A DNA stretch of 22,488 nucleotides. Origin: Bacillota bacterium (lineage in GTDB: Bacteria; Bacillota; Clostridia; Oscillospirales; Ruminococcaceae). A program made the position numbers and the translations under genes. The stretch covers positions 1 through 22,488 of the forward strand of contig JAKPGH010000226.1 in NCBI GenBank assembly GCA_029550985.1, read 5' to 3'. Positions 14,446-21,804 of this stretch are shown here, in pieces (within the stretch, counting starts at the first letter, position 1; every line of letters starts with the position of its first letter). The notes below the pieces were generated by a model. That model saw only the letters and a list, made by a program, of their open reading frames with translations. It did not search any database and was not told the origin of the DNA.

Positions 14446-15600
14446 TTAAGGCTGCGTGGACGATGCTTCTTTGACCAGATTTCTCTGCTCGTCAAAGCGG
14501 GCGAAAGTGGCTTTGTTCCCGGTGCGGCGGAGCATTTCCTCCATGCGGCGCCGCTCCTCCTCCAAAAAGAGGATGTAGGCTTCTCCCGCTTTTTTGGCTC
14601 TTCCGGTGCGCCCGATGCGGTGGGTGTAGTATTCGTTGGAGGTGGGCACGTCGTAGTTGATGACGGCGTCCACGTCGTCCACGTCGATGCCCCGGGCTGC
14701 CACGTCGGTGCTGACCAGAATCCGCAGCCTGCCCTCTTTAAAATCCGCCATAATTTTGTTCCGGGCTTTTTGGGCAAGGTCGCCGTGAAGACATTCGGCG
14801 TCCAGCCCCTTCCGCTCGATAAGCTGCCGGGCCAGCATTTCGGTGGTGTATTTGGTGTTGCAGAAAATCATCACCCGCTCGTAGTTGTTCCGAGTGATGA
14901 TGTCCGCCACGTCGTCCAGCTTCTGCCAGCCGGTGGTGGGCAGGGCGTACTGGGCGATGTTGGGGGCCGACTCCTTGACCGGCTCCACCACAATTTCCAC
15001 CGGGTCCCGCTGATACAGCCAGCTGATGTCCATCACCGGGCGGCTCATGGTGGCGCTGAACATCCCCATCTGCTTTCGGTTTTTCAGGCTGTCCAGAATT
15101 TTGGTGACGTCCTTGTAAAAGCCCATGTCCAGCATTTCGTCGGCTTCATCCAGAACAATGCGGGTCACGTCGTTTAAGCGGACGCTTTTCCGCTGCACGT
15201 GGTCCAGCAGCCGCCCTGGGGTGGCCACCACAATATGGGGCTTTTTGCCTAGCTGGGCAAACTGCCGGCGGATGGGCTGCCCCCCGTAAAGGCAGGCAAT
15301 CCGCACCCAGGGCATAAAGCGGGCCAGATCCTTCAAGTCCTGTGCAATTTGCTGGGCAAGCTCCCGGGTGGGAGCCAAAATCAAAGCCTGCAGCACGTCC
15401 TTTTCCGGCTCCAGCCCCATCAGCAGGGGGATGCCGAAGGCGCAGGTCTTGCCGGTGCCGGTGGGCGCCTTGGCCACCAAATCATAACCCTCCAGCATGG
15501 GAGGAATGGCTTTTTCCTGTACTTCGGTGGGCTCGGTAAAGCCCATCGCCTCCACCGCCTTTAAAATTTCGGCGGAAAGATTCATCTCACTGTAACGCAT
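14446..15600 (-). CDS. DEAD-box ATP-dependent RNA helicase, minimal form
   Basis: This 384-residue RNA helicase likely takes part in ribosome assembly or mRNA decay. Motifs in order are the Q motif (GFTEPTEVQEKAIP), motif I (APTGTGKT), Ia (APTRELAQQ), Ib (TPGRLLDH), II (DEAD in VLDEADEMLDMGF), III (SATMS), IV/V (IFCNTKYTTEM, STDVAARGIDVDDV) and VI (HRIGRTGRA). The protein stops about 30 residues after the helicase core, lacking the RNA-binding or basic C-terminal extension of CshA, CsdA or DbpA. It is therefore at the short end of the family. AAAGGA lies a few bases before the ATG. Its nearness to pnp and rpsO hints at RNA metabolism, but it is a separate transcription unit. Confidence 0.95.
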   Translation of the reverse strand: MRYSEMNLSAEILKAVEAMGFTEPTEVQEKAIPPMLEGYDLVAKAPTGTGKTCAFGIPLLMGLEPEKDVLQALILAPTRELAQQIAQDLKDLARFMPWVRIACLYGGQPIRRQFAQLGKKPHIVVATPGRLLDHVQRKSVRLNDVTRIVLDEADEMLDMGFYKDVTKILDSLKNRKQMGMFSATMSRPVMDISWLYQRDPVEIVVEPVKESAPNIAQYALPTTGWQKLDDVADIITRNNYERVMIFCNTKYTTEMLARQLIERKGLDAECLHGDLAQKARNKIMADFKEGRLRILVSTDVAARGIDVDDVDAVINYDVPTSNEYYTHRIGRTGRAKKAGEAYILFLEEERRRMEEMLRRTGNKATFARFDEQRNLVKEASSTQP

Positions 15601-15642
15601 AGAGTCCTTTCTTTTTCTGTTGTTTTCTCATTCTTTTCCTCT

Positions 15643-15671
15643 ATTGTAGCAAATCGCGGGGAAAGCCTCAA
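15643..15671 (-). promoter_or_regulatory. Promoter of the DEAD-box helicase gene
   Basis: Reading minus, TTGAGG (15671-15666) and TACAAT (15648-15643) are separated by exactly 17 bases. The predicted leader is about 35 bases. Confidence 0.75.
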
Positions 15672-15705
15672 GAGCGGGCTCGAATCCATCCAGTTATTAT
15701 CTCCT

Positions 15706-15743
15706 GAAAAATCAAAAGGAACCGTCCGTCGAGGGATGGTTCC
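15706..15743 (-). terminator. Intrinsic terminator of the AGE-family gene
   Basis: GGAACCGTCC (15718-15727) pairs with GGATGGTTCC (15734-15743) with one G-U wobble, around a six-base loop. Reading minus, the stem is followed by TTTTGATTTTT (15717-15706). It sits about 40 bases past the stop codon. Confidence 0.8.
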
Positions 15744-15784
15744 AATCGGCTGACAACTATACAAATAGAAAATCAAAAGATTCC

Positions 15785-17068
15785 TTATACGGGTTGTTGA
15801 TACAAAAGCTCCAGAATCAGCAGCAGGTTTCGGGTGATGTGGTAAGGGTCTTTGACCGGCAGGGCCACCACCTTATCCTGGGGGGAGCCGTCCCGCTTGA
15901 GAATCTGCACCCACTCCCGCACCTCTCGGTTCGGGTTGGGGAAATGGCGGAAGGTGTACTCAAAAATCTTTTGGTGCCACCTCCAGAAATCGTCGTTTCC
16001 TGTTTCCAGGTAGCAGCGCAGGGTGGTGTAGAGGGCCTCGGAATGGACCCACCAGAGCTTGTCCTCCCAACCGTCCTTCATTTGCTCCAGCATAGGCTCG
16101 TTTTCGACGCCACCTTCCTCCCCTTCCGGCTTGCCTCCGTCGATGCCGCAATAGTGGAGCAGCCCTCCAAACTCCCGGTCCCAGCCGATTTCCAACGTCT
16201 TTTGAACGATGGCGTACACCTGCCGCGCCCACTGGGGCTTTTGAAGGGCTTCTGCGCTGTTGAGCAGAAACCACGCGTCCTCCAGGGTGTGGCCGGGGTT
16301 GACGTGCTGCCCCAGAATTTGGGGAATGGGCCGGTTGTCGCTGCCGATGACTTCCCGCAGGATGTCGTGTTCGTCGACGAAGTTTTGGAGCACATCGCCG
16401 GCAAAGCTTTCCAGGCGAGCCTTGAAAGCGGGCAGAGCCGCCGGCTCAAAGTGCCGGGCGGCGAGCATCACTTCCCGGGTGGTGTCGTTGAAGATCATGG
16501 GGATGCCGTGGGCGCGAAAGCGGGAGGATAAAGGATAGGGCAGGGTGCGGAAGTCGCCACAGTCCACCCGCTGGTAGCAGGAATCCAGCAGCCGCCTGGC
16601 GAAGCGGTAGGCCTTTTCATCCCCGGCGGCCATGGCGTAGCGGGCCATTCCCAGCACCACAAAGGCGTCGGCGTAGATGCTCATATCCAACGGCTGGCCG
16701 GGAGAGACCTCCTTGGGATTTCCCTTGCGGTCCATCAAAAAGACGCAGCGCCAGTCCTCCGGTCCCATCAGGCAGTGGGCCTCCAAAAAATCCCTGCCGC
16801 TTTTGGCAAGCTCCAGGAATTCCTCCCGCTGCGCCTTGGTAAAAACAGGCGCTTCCGTGGTGGCCAGGCGGGAGAACAGCCAGACAAATCGCCCCTGGCT
16901 CCAGGTGTATTTGTCTTGGCTGACCAGCTTGCTGCCGTCGTTGGTAAAGCAGTTGAAGTAGCCGCCGTATTCGCGGTCCAGGCAGCGGGGCAGCCAAAAG
17001 GAAAGAATGTTGTTGACCAATTCGTTTTCATAAAAGCCCTTGAGCAGTTGGCGGGTTGCCCAATCCAT
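15785..17068 (-). CDS. N-acylglucosamine 2-epimerase (AGE) family sugar epimerase/isomerase
   Basis: This 427-residue soluble (alpha/alpha)6-barrel enzyme belongs to the family of N-acylglucosamine 2-epimerases, cellobiose 2-epimerases and aldose-ketose isomerases such as YihS. Conserved active-site features are visible: YTWSQGRFVWLFSRL near the N terminus, NPGHTLEDAW with His260 and Glu263, the KLWWVHSEAL segment, and the C-terminal PYHITRNLL with His410. These match the two catalytic histidines of the family. The start is ATG at 17066-17068, with AAAGGAG about 10 bases upstream; a GTG 30 bases earlier lies upstream of the RBS. It is divergent from the SIS-domain gene, so both may serve one sugar pathway. 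The substrate cannot be told from sequence alone. Confidence 0.92.
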   Translation of the reverse strand: MDWATRQLLKGFYENELVNNILSFWLPRCLDREYGGYFNCFTNDGSKLVSQDKYTWSQGRFVWLFSRLATTEAPVFTKAQREEFLELAKSGRDFLEAHCLMGPEDWRCVFLMDRKGNPKEVSPGQPLDMSIYADAFVVLGMARYAMAAGDEKAYRFARRLLDSCYQRVDCGDFRTLPYPLSSRFRAHGIPMIFNDTTREVMLAARHFEPAALPAFKARLESFAGDVLQNFVDEHDILREVIGSDNRPIPQILGQHVNPGHTLEDAWFLLNSAEALQKPQWARQVYAIVQKTLEIGWDREFGGLLHYCGIDGGKPEGEEGGVENEPMLEQMKDGWEDKLWWVHSEALYTTLRCYLETGNDDFWRWHQKIFEYTFRHFPNPNREVREWVQILKRDGSPQDKVVALPVKDPYHITRNLLLILELLYQQPV

Positions 17069-17102
17069 GCAGACGTCGCTCCTTTGTTTTGATTCCACAC
17101 GA

Positions 17103-17115
17103 CCGGTCCAACCGG
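17103..17115. promoter_or_regulatory. Operator-like inverted repeat between the divergent AGE and SIS genes
   Basis: CCGGT-CCA-ACCGG is a perfect 5-bp inverted repeat with a 3-base centre, lying in the AGE gene leader and upstream of the SIS promoter. It is a candidate regulator site. No regulator gene is adjacent. Confidence 0.35.
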
Positions 17116-17128
17116 CCTATCTTTATAT

Positions 17129-17157
17129 TTTACAATTTGTCAAATTCGTGGTATCAT
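17129..17157 (+). promoter_or_regulatory. Promoter of the SIS-domain gene
   Basis: TTTACA (17129-17134) and TATCAT (17152-17157) are 17 bases apart. Transcription would start near 17164. The leader then immediately folds CCGGGCGG (17174-17181) with CCGCCCGG (17200-17207). I found no equally good promoter for the AGE gene in the opposite direction. Confidence 0.6.
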
Positions 17158-17249
17158 CAATCATATCATTTTCCCGGGCGGAAGCCAAGGGCGTTTGACC
17201 CGCCCGGCCACCACGGAAAAAGCGGCAAATTCGGAAAGGTTAAGGACAC

Positions 17250-18011
17250 ATGAGCAAAGAAATTACCAGTTACCGGGAACAACTCTGCGAAATTTTTCGC
17301 CTGATCGAGCAGGAAACCCCCAGCATTCAAAAAGCGGCGGCCGTCATCGCCGACGCCATCCAGGCCGACCGCACCGTCCACGCCATCGGGCCGGGAGGAC
17401 ACTCCAACTTGGGGGTGGAGGAAGTCCTCTGGCGGGCGGGGGGACTGGCGGTTTGGAACGCCATTCTGGACCCCGGCACCAACCTGATTCACGGCGCCAA
17501 GCGCTCCAATTTTATCGAGCGGACCCCCGGCTATGCCAAGGGCGTGCTGGACGCCTACGGCGTGGGCAGGCAGCCGGGCGAAGTCATCGTCATTGTCAAC
17601 GCCTACGGCATCAACGCCATGACCATCGACACCGTGCTGGAATGCAAGCGCAGAGGGGTCACCACCATCGGGGTCACCTCCCCCACCTTTGCAAAACTGG
17701 TGCCGCCGGGACACATCGCCCGCCACCCCAGCAACAAAAACCTCTATGAAGAGGTGGACATCTTTATCGACAACCATCTGCCGGCGGGGGACACGCTGGT
17801 TTCCATCGACGGCTTTGAGGAAAAGGTGGGCTCCGCCTCCACCTTCTGCAACTGCTTTGTGATGAACTGCCTGGTTATCGAAATTGTCAAGGAACTGCTG
17901 GCCCGGGGCATCACCCCGCCCGTTTTCATGAGCGCCAACATGCCGGGTGGCGACGAGCATAACAAAGCGCTGGAGGAAAAGTACGGCGGAGTTATCAAAC
18001 ACTTGCTGTAA
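17250..18011 (+). CDS. SIS-domain protein, UPF0309-like phosphosugar-binding protein
   Basis: This 253-residue cytoplasmic protein has a sugar isomerase (SIS) fold that binds phosphosugars. The visible core includes VHAIGPGGHSNLGVEEVLWRAGG at about residues 43-65, a nucleotide/phosphosugar loop region (VIVNAYGINAMTIDT) where SIS proteins place Ser/Thr for phosphate binding, and GVTSPTFAKLVPPGHIARHPS. The C terminus SANMPGGDEHNKALEEKYGG is typical of the UPF0309/SIS_2 type. These proteins often sit with sugar uptake or amino-sugar catabolic genes, acting as isomerases, deaminases or sensors; no activity is established for this subgroup that I can name. AAGGA precedes the ATG closely (3 bases), and GGAAAGG at 17232-17238 is a better-spaced alternative RBS. 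It is divergent from the AGE epimerase gene. Confidence 0.88.
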   Translation: MSKEITSYREQLCEIFRLIEQETPSIQKAAAVIADAIQADRTVHAIGPGGHSNLGVEEVLWRAGGLAVWNAILDPGTNLIHGAKRSNFIERTPGYAKGVLDAYGVGRQPGEVIVIVNAYGINAMTIDTVLECKRRGVTTIGVTSPTFAKLVPPGHIARHPSNKNLYEEVDIFIDNHLPAGDTLVSIDGFEEKVGSASTFCNCFVMNCLVIEIVKELLARGITPPVFMSANMPGGDEHNKALEEKYGGVIKHLL

Positions 18012-18039
18012 GGGTAAGTACGAATTCTCAAAAATTAGT

Positions 18040-18078
18040 AGGGTGCCTCCGATTGGATTCGGAGGCACCCTTGTTTTT
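18040..18078. terminator. Bidirectional intrinsic terminator, SIS gene and dehydrogenase
   Basis: AGGGTGCCTCCGA (18040-18052) and TCGGAGGCACCCT (18059-18071) form a perfect 13-bp stem. TTGTTTTT follows on plus, and ACTAATTTTTG follows on minus. It lies between convergent genes. Confidence 0.9.
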
Positions 18079-18112
18079 CTGCTCAGAGAAAGACGTGATG
18101 GGTTGACAAAGC

Positions 18113-19147
18113 TTAGTCGATATACAGATGGATGGGATAAGAAAGGTATTCCACCGGCTCCAGTTTGTCCACGGTAATAAATCCGGGAGGCGCCTTGAGG
18201 ACGGTGGGAATCCGGTTGACGATGGTGGCGCAGGTGTGCTCCACGGTGGCGGGCTTTTGCACAAAGAAGGTGGTGTCGGGCTCGCCGATAATCTTCCAGT
18301 CGCACATATCGCCGTCGTCGGGTCCGTACACCTTGCCGATGCACTGAGTCTCAATGACAGGACCCTGGAAGGTTTCGGTGGTGACCACGGCGCTCATGCC
18401 GATGCAGTGGCCCTTGGGAATGGTGCGGCCCAGGGTCTTGGAGTAAAGGTCGGTGTGGTAGAAGTAGGGCACGCACTTCTGGGTTTGGGATTTGATGGTC
18501 CAGCCCATTTTGTTGCAGAGGGCTTCGTTGGAGTTCCAGACATAGGAGGGTTCCAGGGTGGTGGGATGGGCGATTTTCTCCTCAAACTCCTCGGGGGTCA
18601 GGCCCACGCCGTGGGCTTCGGCCAATGCAAGGCCGTAATCCTCCACGTTGTAGCTGCAGGCGCCTTCGATTTTGTCGATGCGGTGGACGCCGCCGGCCAC
18701 ACAGGCAATCATGTTGATCCAGTAGATGTCCTGCATGCCGGAGCCAACGATGGTGCAGCCGGTTTCTTTCGCCAGCTTATCCAGCTTGTTGGTGATGGCA
18801 GAAGCGGTGGTCCAGGGGTAGATGGCCTCTTCGCAGGTGGTGATGACGTTGATGCCCCGGCGGGCGCAGCGCTCGAAATGAGGGTAAACGTCATCCATAA
18901 AGCTGAACAGAGTCAGGACGGCGATGTCGGGGTCGCAGCTGTCCAGCACCGCGTCGGCGTCGCTGTTGATGGTGACGCCCAACTTGGTGCCCAGTCCGGC
19001 GAAGTCGCCTACGTCCATCCCCACTACCGCGGGATTGATGTCGATGGCTCCCACAATTTCTGCGCCGTTTTCATACAGATAGCGCAGGGTGTACTTTGCC
19101 ATCTTGCCGCAGCCATACTGTACGACGCGAATTTTTTCACGATTCAT
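18113..19147 (-). CDS. Dihydrodipicolinate reductase-like dehydrogenase, 2,4-diaminopentanoate dehydrogenase-type
   Basis: This 344-residue NAD(P)-dependent oxidoreductase has an N-terminal Rossmann domain with VVQYGCGKMAKYTLRYL (GxGxMA nucleotide loop) and a DapB-like N-terminal fold (VGAIDINPAVVGMDVGDFAG). The long C-terminal domain contains SGMQDIYWINMIACVAGG and an acidic stretch, YGPDDGDMCDW. Overall length and layout resemble 2,4-diaminopentanoate dehydrogenase of the clostridial ornithine oxidation pathway. However, no ornithine racemase, aminomutase (OraSE) or thiolase (OrtAB) genes are near, so the true substrate may be another amino acid-derived imine or amine. DapB itself is about 100 residues shorter. 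It is preceded by a MerR gene on the same strand and expressed from a promoter of MerR architecture. The ATG at 19147 is preceded by AAAGAGGG. Confidence 0.82.
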   Translation of the reverse strand: MNREKIRVVQYGCGKMAKYTLRYLYENGAEIVGAIDINPAVVGMDVGDFAGLGTKLGVTINSDADAVLDSCDPDIAVLTLFSFMDDVYPHFERCARRGINVITTCEEAIYPWTTASAITNKLDKLAKETGCTIVGSGMQDIYWINMIACVAGGVHRIDKIEGACSYNVEDYGLALAEAHGVGLTPEEFEEKIAHPTTLEPSYVWNSNEALCNKMGWTIKSQTQKCVPYFYHTDLYSKTLGRTIPKGHCIGMSAVVTTETFQGPVIETQCIGKVYGPDDGDMCDWKIIGEPDTTFFVQKPATVEHTCATIVNRIPTVLKAPPGFITVDKLEPVEYLSYPIHLYID

Positions 19148-19209
19148 GGAAGCAACCCTCTTTCCTTGTATATTTGTTTTGCAGGAAGGACATCCTGCCT
19201 TTGTGTTTC

Positions 19210-19254
19210 ATTGTAAGGGTTGCAGCAGCTATAAGGTCAATTTGAGGAATTGAC
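19210..19254 (-). promoter_or_regulatory. MerR-type promoter and operator of the dehydrogenase gene
   Basis: Reading minus, TTGACC (19240-19235) and TACAAT (19215-19210) are separated by 19 bases, longer than sigma-A prefers. A long spacer with good boxes is the classic design of promoters activated by MerR-family proteins, which underwind the DNA. A perfect inverted repeat GTCAATT-TGAGG-AATTGAC (19236-19254) overlaps the -35. The gene just upstream encodes a MerR regulator. Confidence 0.7.
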
Positions 19255-19261
19255 AAAAATA

Positions 19262-20107
19262 TCACATTGCCTTTTGTTGGAATTTTACGGGGATTTGCAG
19301 CTTGATAAACATCCCCCGCTCTCCGCTGCCCACAACCGGAAGCTCGGCAATGGTTTCGCACAAATAGTCGCCGCAAATAATGTACCCTTCCTGCTCTATC
19401 TTCTCCAGCAGCCGCAGGGCATATTCCTTTTCCTTATAAAAGTTGTCGCAGTAGATGCAAAGGTAGTTGCCGGGAGGAATGACGGTAATCAGCTCCGGCT
19501 CCACAAACTCCCGGTCCACAAAGACAAAGACCTCGGTGGAGTAAAAGCGCTTGGCCATCAAATCCTTCTGCCGCCAAATGGTGCCGGCATTGCAAAAGTA
19601 AATCTGCGGCAACTTGTCCTGCGACAGCCGGTTGCGCAGCTCCCGCAAAATTCCCTCGTAGGCTTCAATGCCCTGGTCGTAAAAGTTTTGGTGGGTGTCA
19701 ATGCAGTACATCTGGCGCTTTCCGATGTATTCCAGCACGATGGTGCCGTCCGGCGGGGCGGAGCGGTACCGCTCAAAGCTTTCCAGAGTGCGCTCCACCG
19801 CCCGGCGCTGCACCTTCAGGGCCTCAATCTGCTCCTGAATCTGCTGCTGCTTCTGGTGAAGCACATTGACCAGATAGTCCAGGTCTTTGTTGTCCAACTG
19901 GGTTTTGATATCCCGCAAGTTCATCCCCAGGGACTTCATGTACTGAATCATGTCCAAAATGGCGCTTTGCTTGATGTCGTAGTAGCGGTACTGGTTGTCG
20001 TCTCCCCGCTTGCAGGGGGAAAGAAGCCCTTTTTTGTCGTAAAGGCGAAGGGTTTGTTCCGATACCTGATTCAGTTTGGCCATTTGACCAATGGTCAACC
20101 ACTGCAT
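19262..20107 (-). CDS. MerR-family transcriptional regulator with GyrI-like effector domain
   Basis: This 281-residue regulator has an N-terminal winged helix-turn-helix at about residues 1-72, LTIGQMAKLNQVSEQTLRLYDKKGLL, with the typical R(Y/L)YD-K-GLL end and the YRYYDIKQSAILDMIQYMKSLG wing. An antiparallel coiled-coil dimerisation helix follows (about 85-130, rich in Gln/Glu/Arg). The C-terminal 150 residues resemble GyrI/BmrR effector-binding domains, which bind small, often cationic or hydrophobic ligands. The start is ATG at 20105-20107, with a near-perfect AGGAGG 7 bases upstream. It probably activates the dehydrogenase gene downstream from the long-spacer promoter, and perhaps itself. 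The ligand may be a substrate of that enzyme (inference). Confidence 0.9.
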   Translation of the reverse strand: MQWLTIGQMAKLNQVSEQTLRLYDKKGLLSPCKRGDDNQYRYYDIKQSAILDMIQYMKSLGMNLRDIKTQLDNKDLDYLVNVLHQKQQQIQEQIEALKVQRRAVERTLESFERYRSAPPDGTIVLEYIGKRQMYCIDTHQNFYDQGIEAYEGILRELRNRLSQDKLPQIYFCNAGTIWRQKDLMAKRFYSTEVFVFVDREFVEPELITVIPPGNYLCIYCDNFYKEKEYALRLLEKIEQEGYIICGDYLCETIAELPVVGSGERGMFIKLQIPVKFQQKAM

Positions 20108-20127
20108 ATTACCACCTCCTATTCCTA

Positions 20128-20155
20128 ATTTTACCAAACTTTACACCTGTGTCAA
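20128..20155 (-). promoter_or_regulatory. Promoter of the MerR gene
   Basis: Reading minus, a perfect TTGACA (20155-20150) and TAAAAT (20133-20128) are 16 bases apart. The spacing is ordinary, unlike the 19-base spacer of the dehydrogenase promoter, so basal expression does not need the regulator. Confidence 0.7.
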
Positions 20156-20203
20156 TGTTTTAACAATAGGAGATAAGCGGATTTTTGTCCTGGCAACCTG
20201 GCG

Positions 20204-20232
20204 TTGACAATCCAGGGCACCTTCTATAAACT
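20204..20232 (+). promoter_or_regulatory. Promoter of the flavoprotein disulfide oxidoreductase gene
   Basis: TTGACA (20204-20209) is followed by TAAACT (20227-20232) after 17 bases, or by TATAAA (20225-20230) after 15. The leader is roughly 55 bases. Confidence 0.6.
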
Positions 20233-20292
20233 TTGATATGGAAGCTGCAACGGGGCACAATAAAAAAACAGAAACGGGCAGGAGGGATACGT

Positions 20293-21774
20293 TTGAAACA
20301 GTTCGACCTTGCGGTTGTGGGGAGCGGCGCGGGACTCATGGTGCTGGAGGAAGCCCTCAACCAGGGGCTTCGCTGCGCGATTGTCGAGGAATCCAAGTTC
20401 GGGGGCACCTGCCTGACCAAGGGGTGCATCCCTTCCAAGATGCTGGTGTATCCGGCCGACTTTATCCGGGAAGCCCAGCGTTCCCGACGGTTCGGCGTCG
20501 ACGTGGGCACCCCCTCCGTCGACTGGGACACCATCTCCGCCCGCATGTGGGAGCAAATTAAGTTTCACCAAACCATTGAAAAGAATTTAAAGCAGATTCC
20601 CAATCTTACCATCTACAAAGGAAGAGGCTCCTTTACCTCCCCCCACTCCATGGTGGTGCGCTATCCGGACGGCGCCGAGGAACACTTCCGGGCGGAGAAG
20701 TTTGTCATCGCCGCCGGCGCTCGAAGCTTTGTCCCTGCCATTGAGGGGCTGGAGGACGCGGGGTACCTTACGTCCGAAACCTTTTTCGGCCCCGGCTTTC
20801 CCCAAAAGCCCTGGGATAGCCTCGTGATTATAGGCAGCGGCGCCATCAGCGCGGAATTCGCCCACATCTTTTCCGCCTTTGGCACCCAGGTGACCATTGT
20901 GGCCCGGTCGGGGCGGATTCTCTCCAAGGAAGAGGAGGAAATTTCCCAATTTGTCACCCGCCAGTTTGAACACTGCGGCATTCGGGTGCTGACCGACAGC
21001 GTGCCGGTCAAAGCTTATAGGGAAGGCACCACCAAACACCTGACGGTGAAAAACCGGGTCACCGGAGAGGAGACCACCGTCCCCTGCCAGGAGATTTTGA
21101 TAGCGTCGGGGGTTCGGTCCAATGCGGACCGGCTTTGCGTGGACAAGGCCGGCGTGGCGGTGGACGAAAAGGGCTGGATTCAGACCAATTTGTATTTGGA
21201 AACTTCCCAGAAAAACATCTGGGCGCTGGGAGACATCAACGGCAAGTACCAGTTCCGTCACAAAGCCAACCACGAAGCCCAGATTCTGATGGAAAACCTC
21301 TTTTCCGGCGGCGAGAAAAAGGAGGTCAACTACCACAGCGTCCCCTGGACCATCTTTACCCACCCGCAGGTGTCCCGGGTGGGGATGACGGAAGGGGAGC
21401 TCAAGCAAAAAGGCATCCCCTACAAAGCCGCCAAAAACTACTATTCCGAGGTGGTGGGGGGCCGCGCCATGGGCTACCGGGAAGGGGACGACGACAACGG
21501 CTTTGTCAAAATGCTGGTGGGGGAAAACAAGAGCATTTTGGGAGTCCACATTGTGGGGCCCCAGTCCTCGGTGCTGCTGCAGCCCTTCGTCTATCTGATG
21601 AACGAGGGCTACCGCTGCCGCAGGAAGCTGGAAAAGGCAAGAGACGCCAAAGAAATCGACGGCTTGCGGATTCTCTGCCCTCATCTGGGAAGCTACGCCC
21701 CCATCAACGATTCCATGATCATCCACCCCTCCCTCAACGAGCTGACCGCCTGGGTCTTTGAAAAGTTAAGGTAA
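20293..21774 (+). CDS. Pyridine nucleotide-disulfide oxidoreductase, dihydrolipoamide dehydrogenase-like
   Basis: This 493-residue FAD enzyme passes electrons between NAD(P)H and a disulfide. The FAD loop is FDLAVVGSGAGLMVLEEA. The redox-active pair is GGTCLTKGCIPSKM with Cys40 and Cys45. The NAD(P) loop is LVIIGSGAISAEFAHIFSAFG. A second FAD contact is NIWALGDING. The dimerisation domain begins VPWTIFTHPQVSRVGMTEGEL. The catalytic His-Glu pair is present as IIHPSLNE (His478, Glu483). All catalytic elements of the Lpd/glutathione reductase family are therefore kept. The start is TTG at 20293, with GGAGG at 20281-20285, 7 bases away; the longer upstream reading has no RBS. No 2-oxoacid dehydrogenase or glycine cleavage genes are adjacent, so its disulfide partner is unknown. 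It may be a low-molecular-weight thiol reductase or a stand-alone Lpd. Confidence 0.9.
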   Translation: MKQFDLAVVGSGAGLMVLEEALNQGLRCAIVEESKFGGTCLTKGCIPSKMLVYPADFIREAQRSRRFGVDVGTPSVDWDTISARMWEQIKFHQTIEKNLKQIPNLTIYKGRGSFTSPHSMVVRYPDGAEEHFRAEKFVIAAGARSFVPAIEGLEDAGYLTSETFFGPGFPQKPWDSLVIIGSGAISAEFAHIFSAFGTQVTIVARSGRILSKEEEEISQFVTRQFEHCGIRVLTDSVPVKAYREGTTKHLTVKNRVTGEETTVPCQEILIASGVRSNADRLCVDKAGVAVDEKGWIQTNLYLETSQKNIWALGDINGKYQFRHKANHEAQILMENLFSGGEKKEVNYHSVPWTIFTHPQVSRVGMTEGELKQKGIPYKAAKNYYSEVVGGRAMGYREGDDDNGFVKMLVGENKSILGVHIVGPQSSVLLQPFVYLMNEGYRCRRKLEKARDAKEIDGLRILCPHLGSYAPINDSMIIHPSLNELTAWVFEKLR

Positions 21775-21804
21775 GAAGTGGTCGTTCAAATAAAGCAAGA
21801 CAAT

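Noticed and set aside
15582..15776. A 64-residue minus-strand open frame upstream of the helicase
   Set aside because: It spans the helicase promoter and the AGE terminator, has no RBS and shows no family resemblance.
17166..18344. A 392-residue open frame on the minus strand over the SIS gene
   Set aside because: It runs across a strong bidirectional terminator and antisense to a conserved gene; its composition is shadow-like.
18113..19147. Calling the dehydrogenase dapB (lysine biosynthesis)
   Set aside because: It is about 100 residues longer than DapB, with a different C-terminal domain, and has no lysine-pathway neighbours.
18128..19216. A 362-residue open frame on the plus strand over the dehydrogenase
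   Set aside because: It is antisense to a conserved enzyme, with Gly/Ala/Val/His-rich shadow composition and no RBS.
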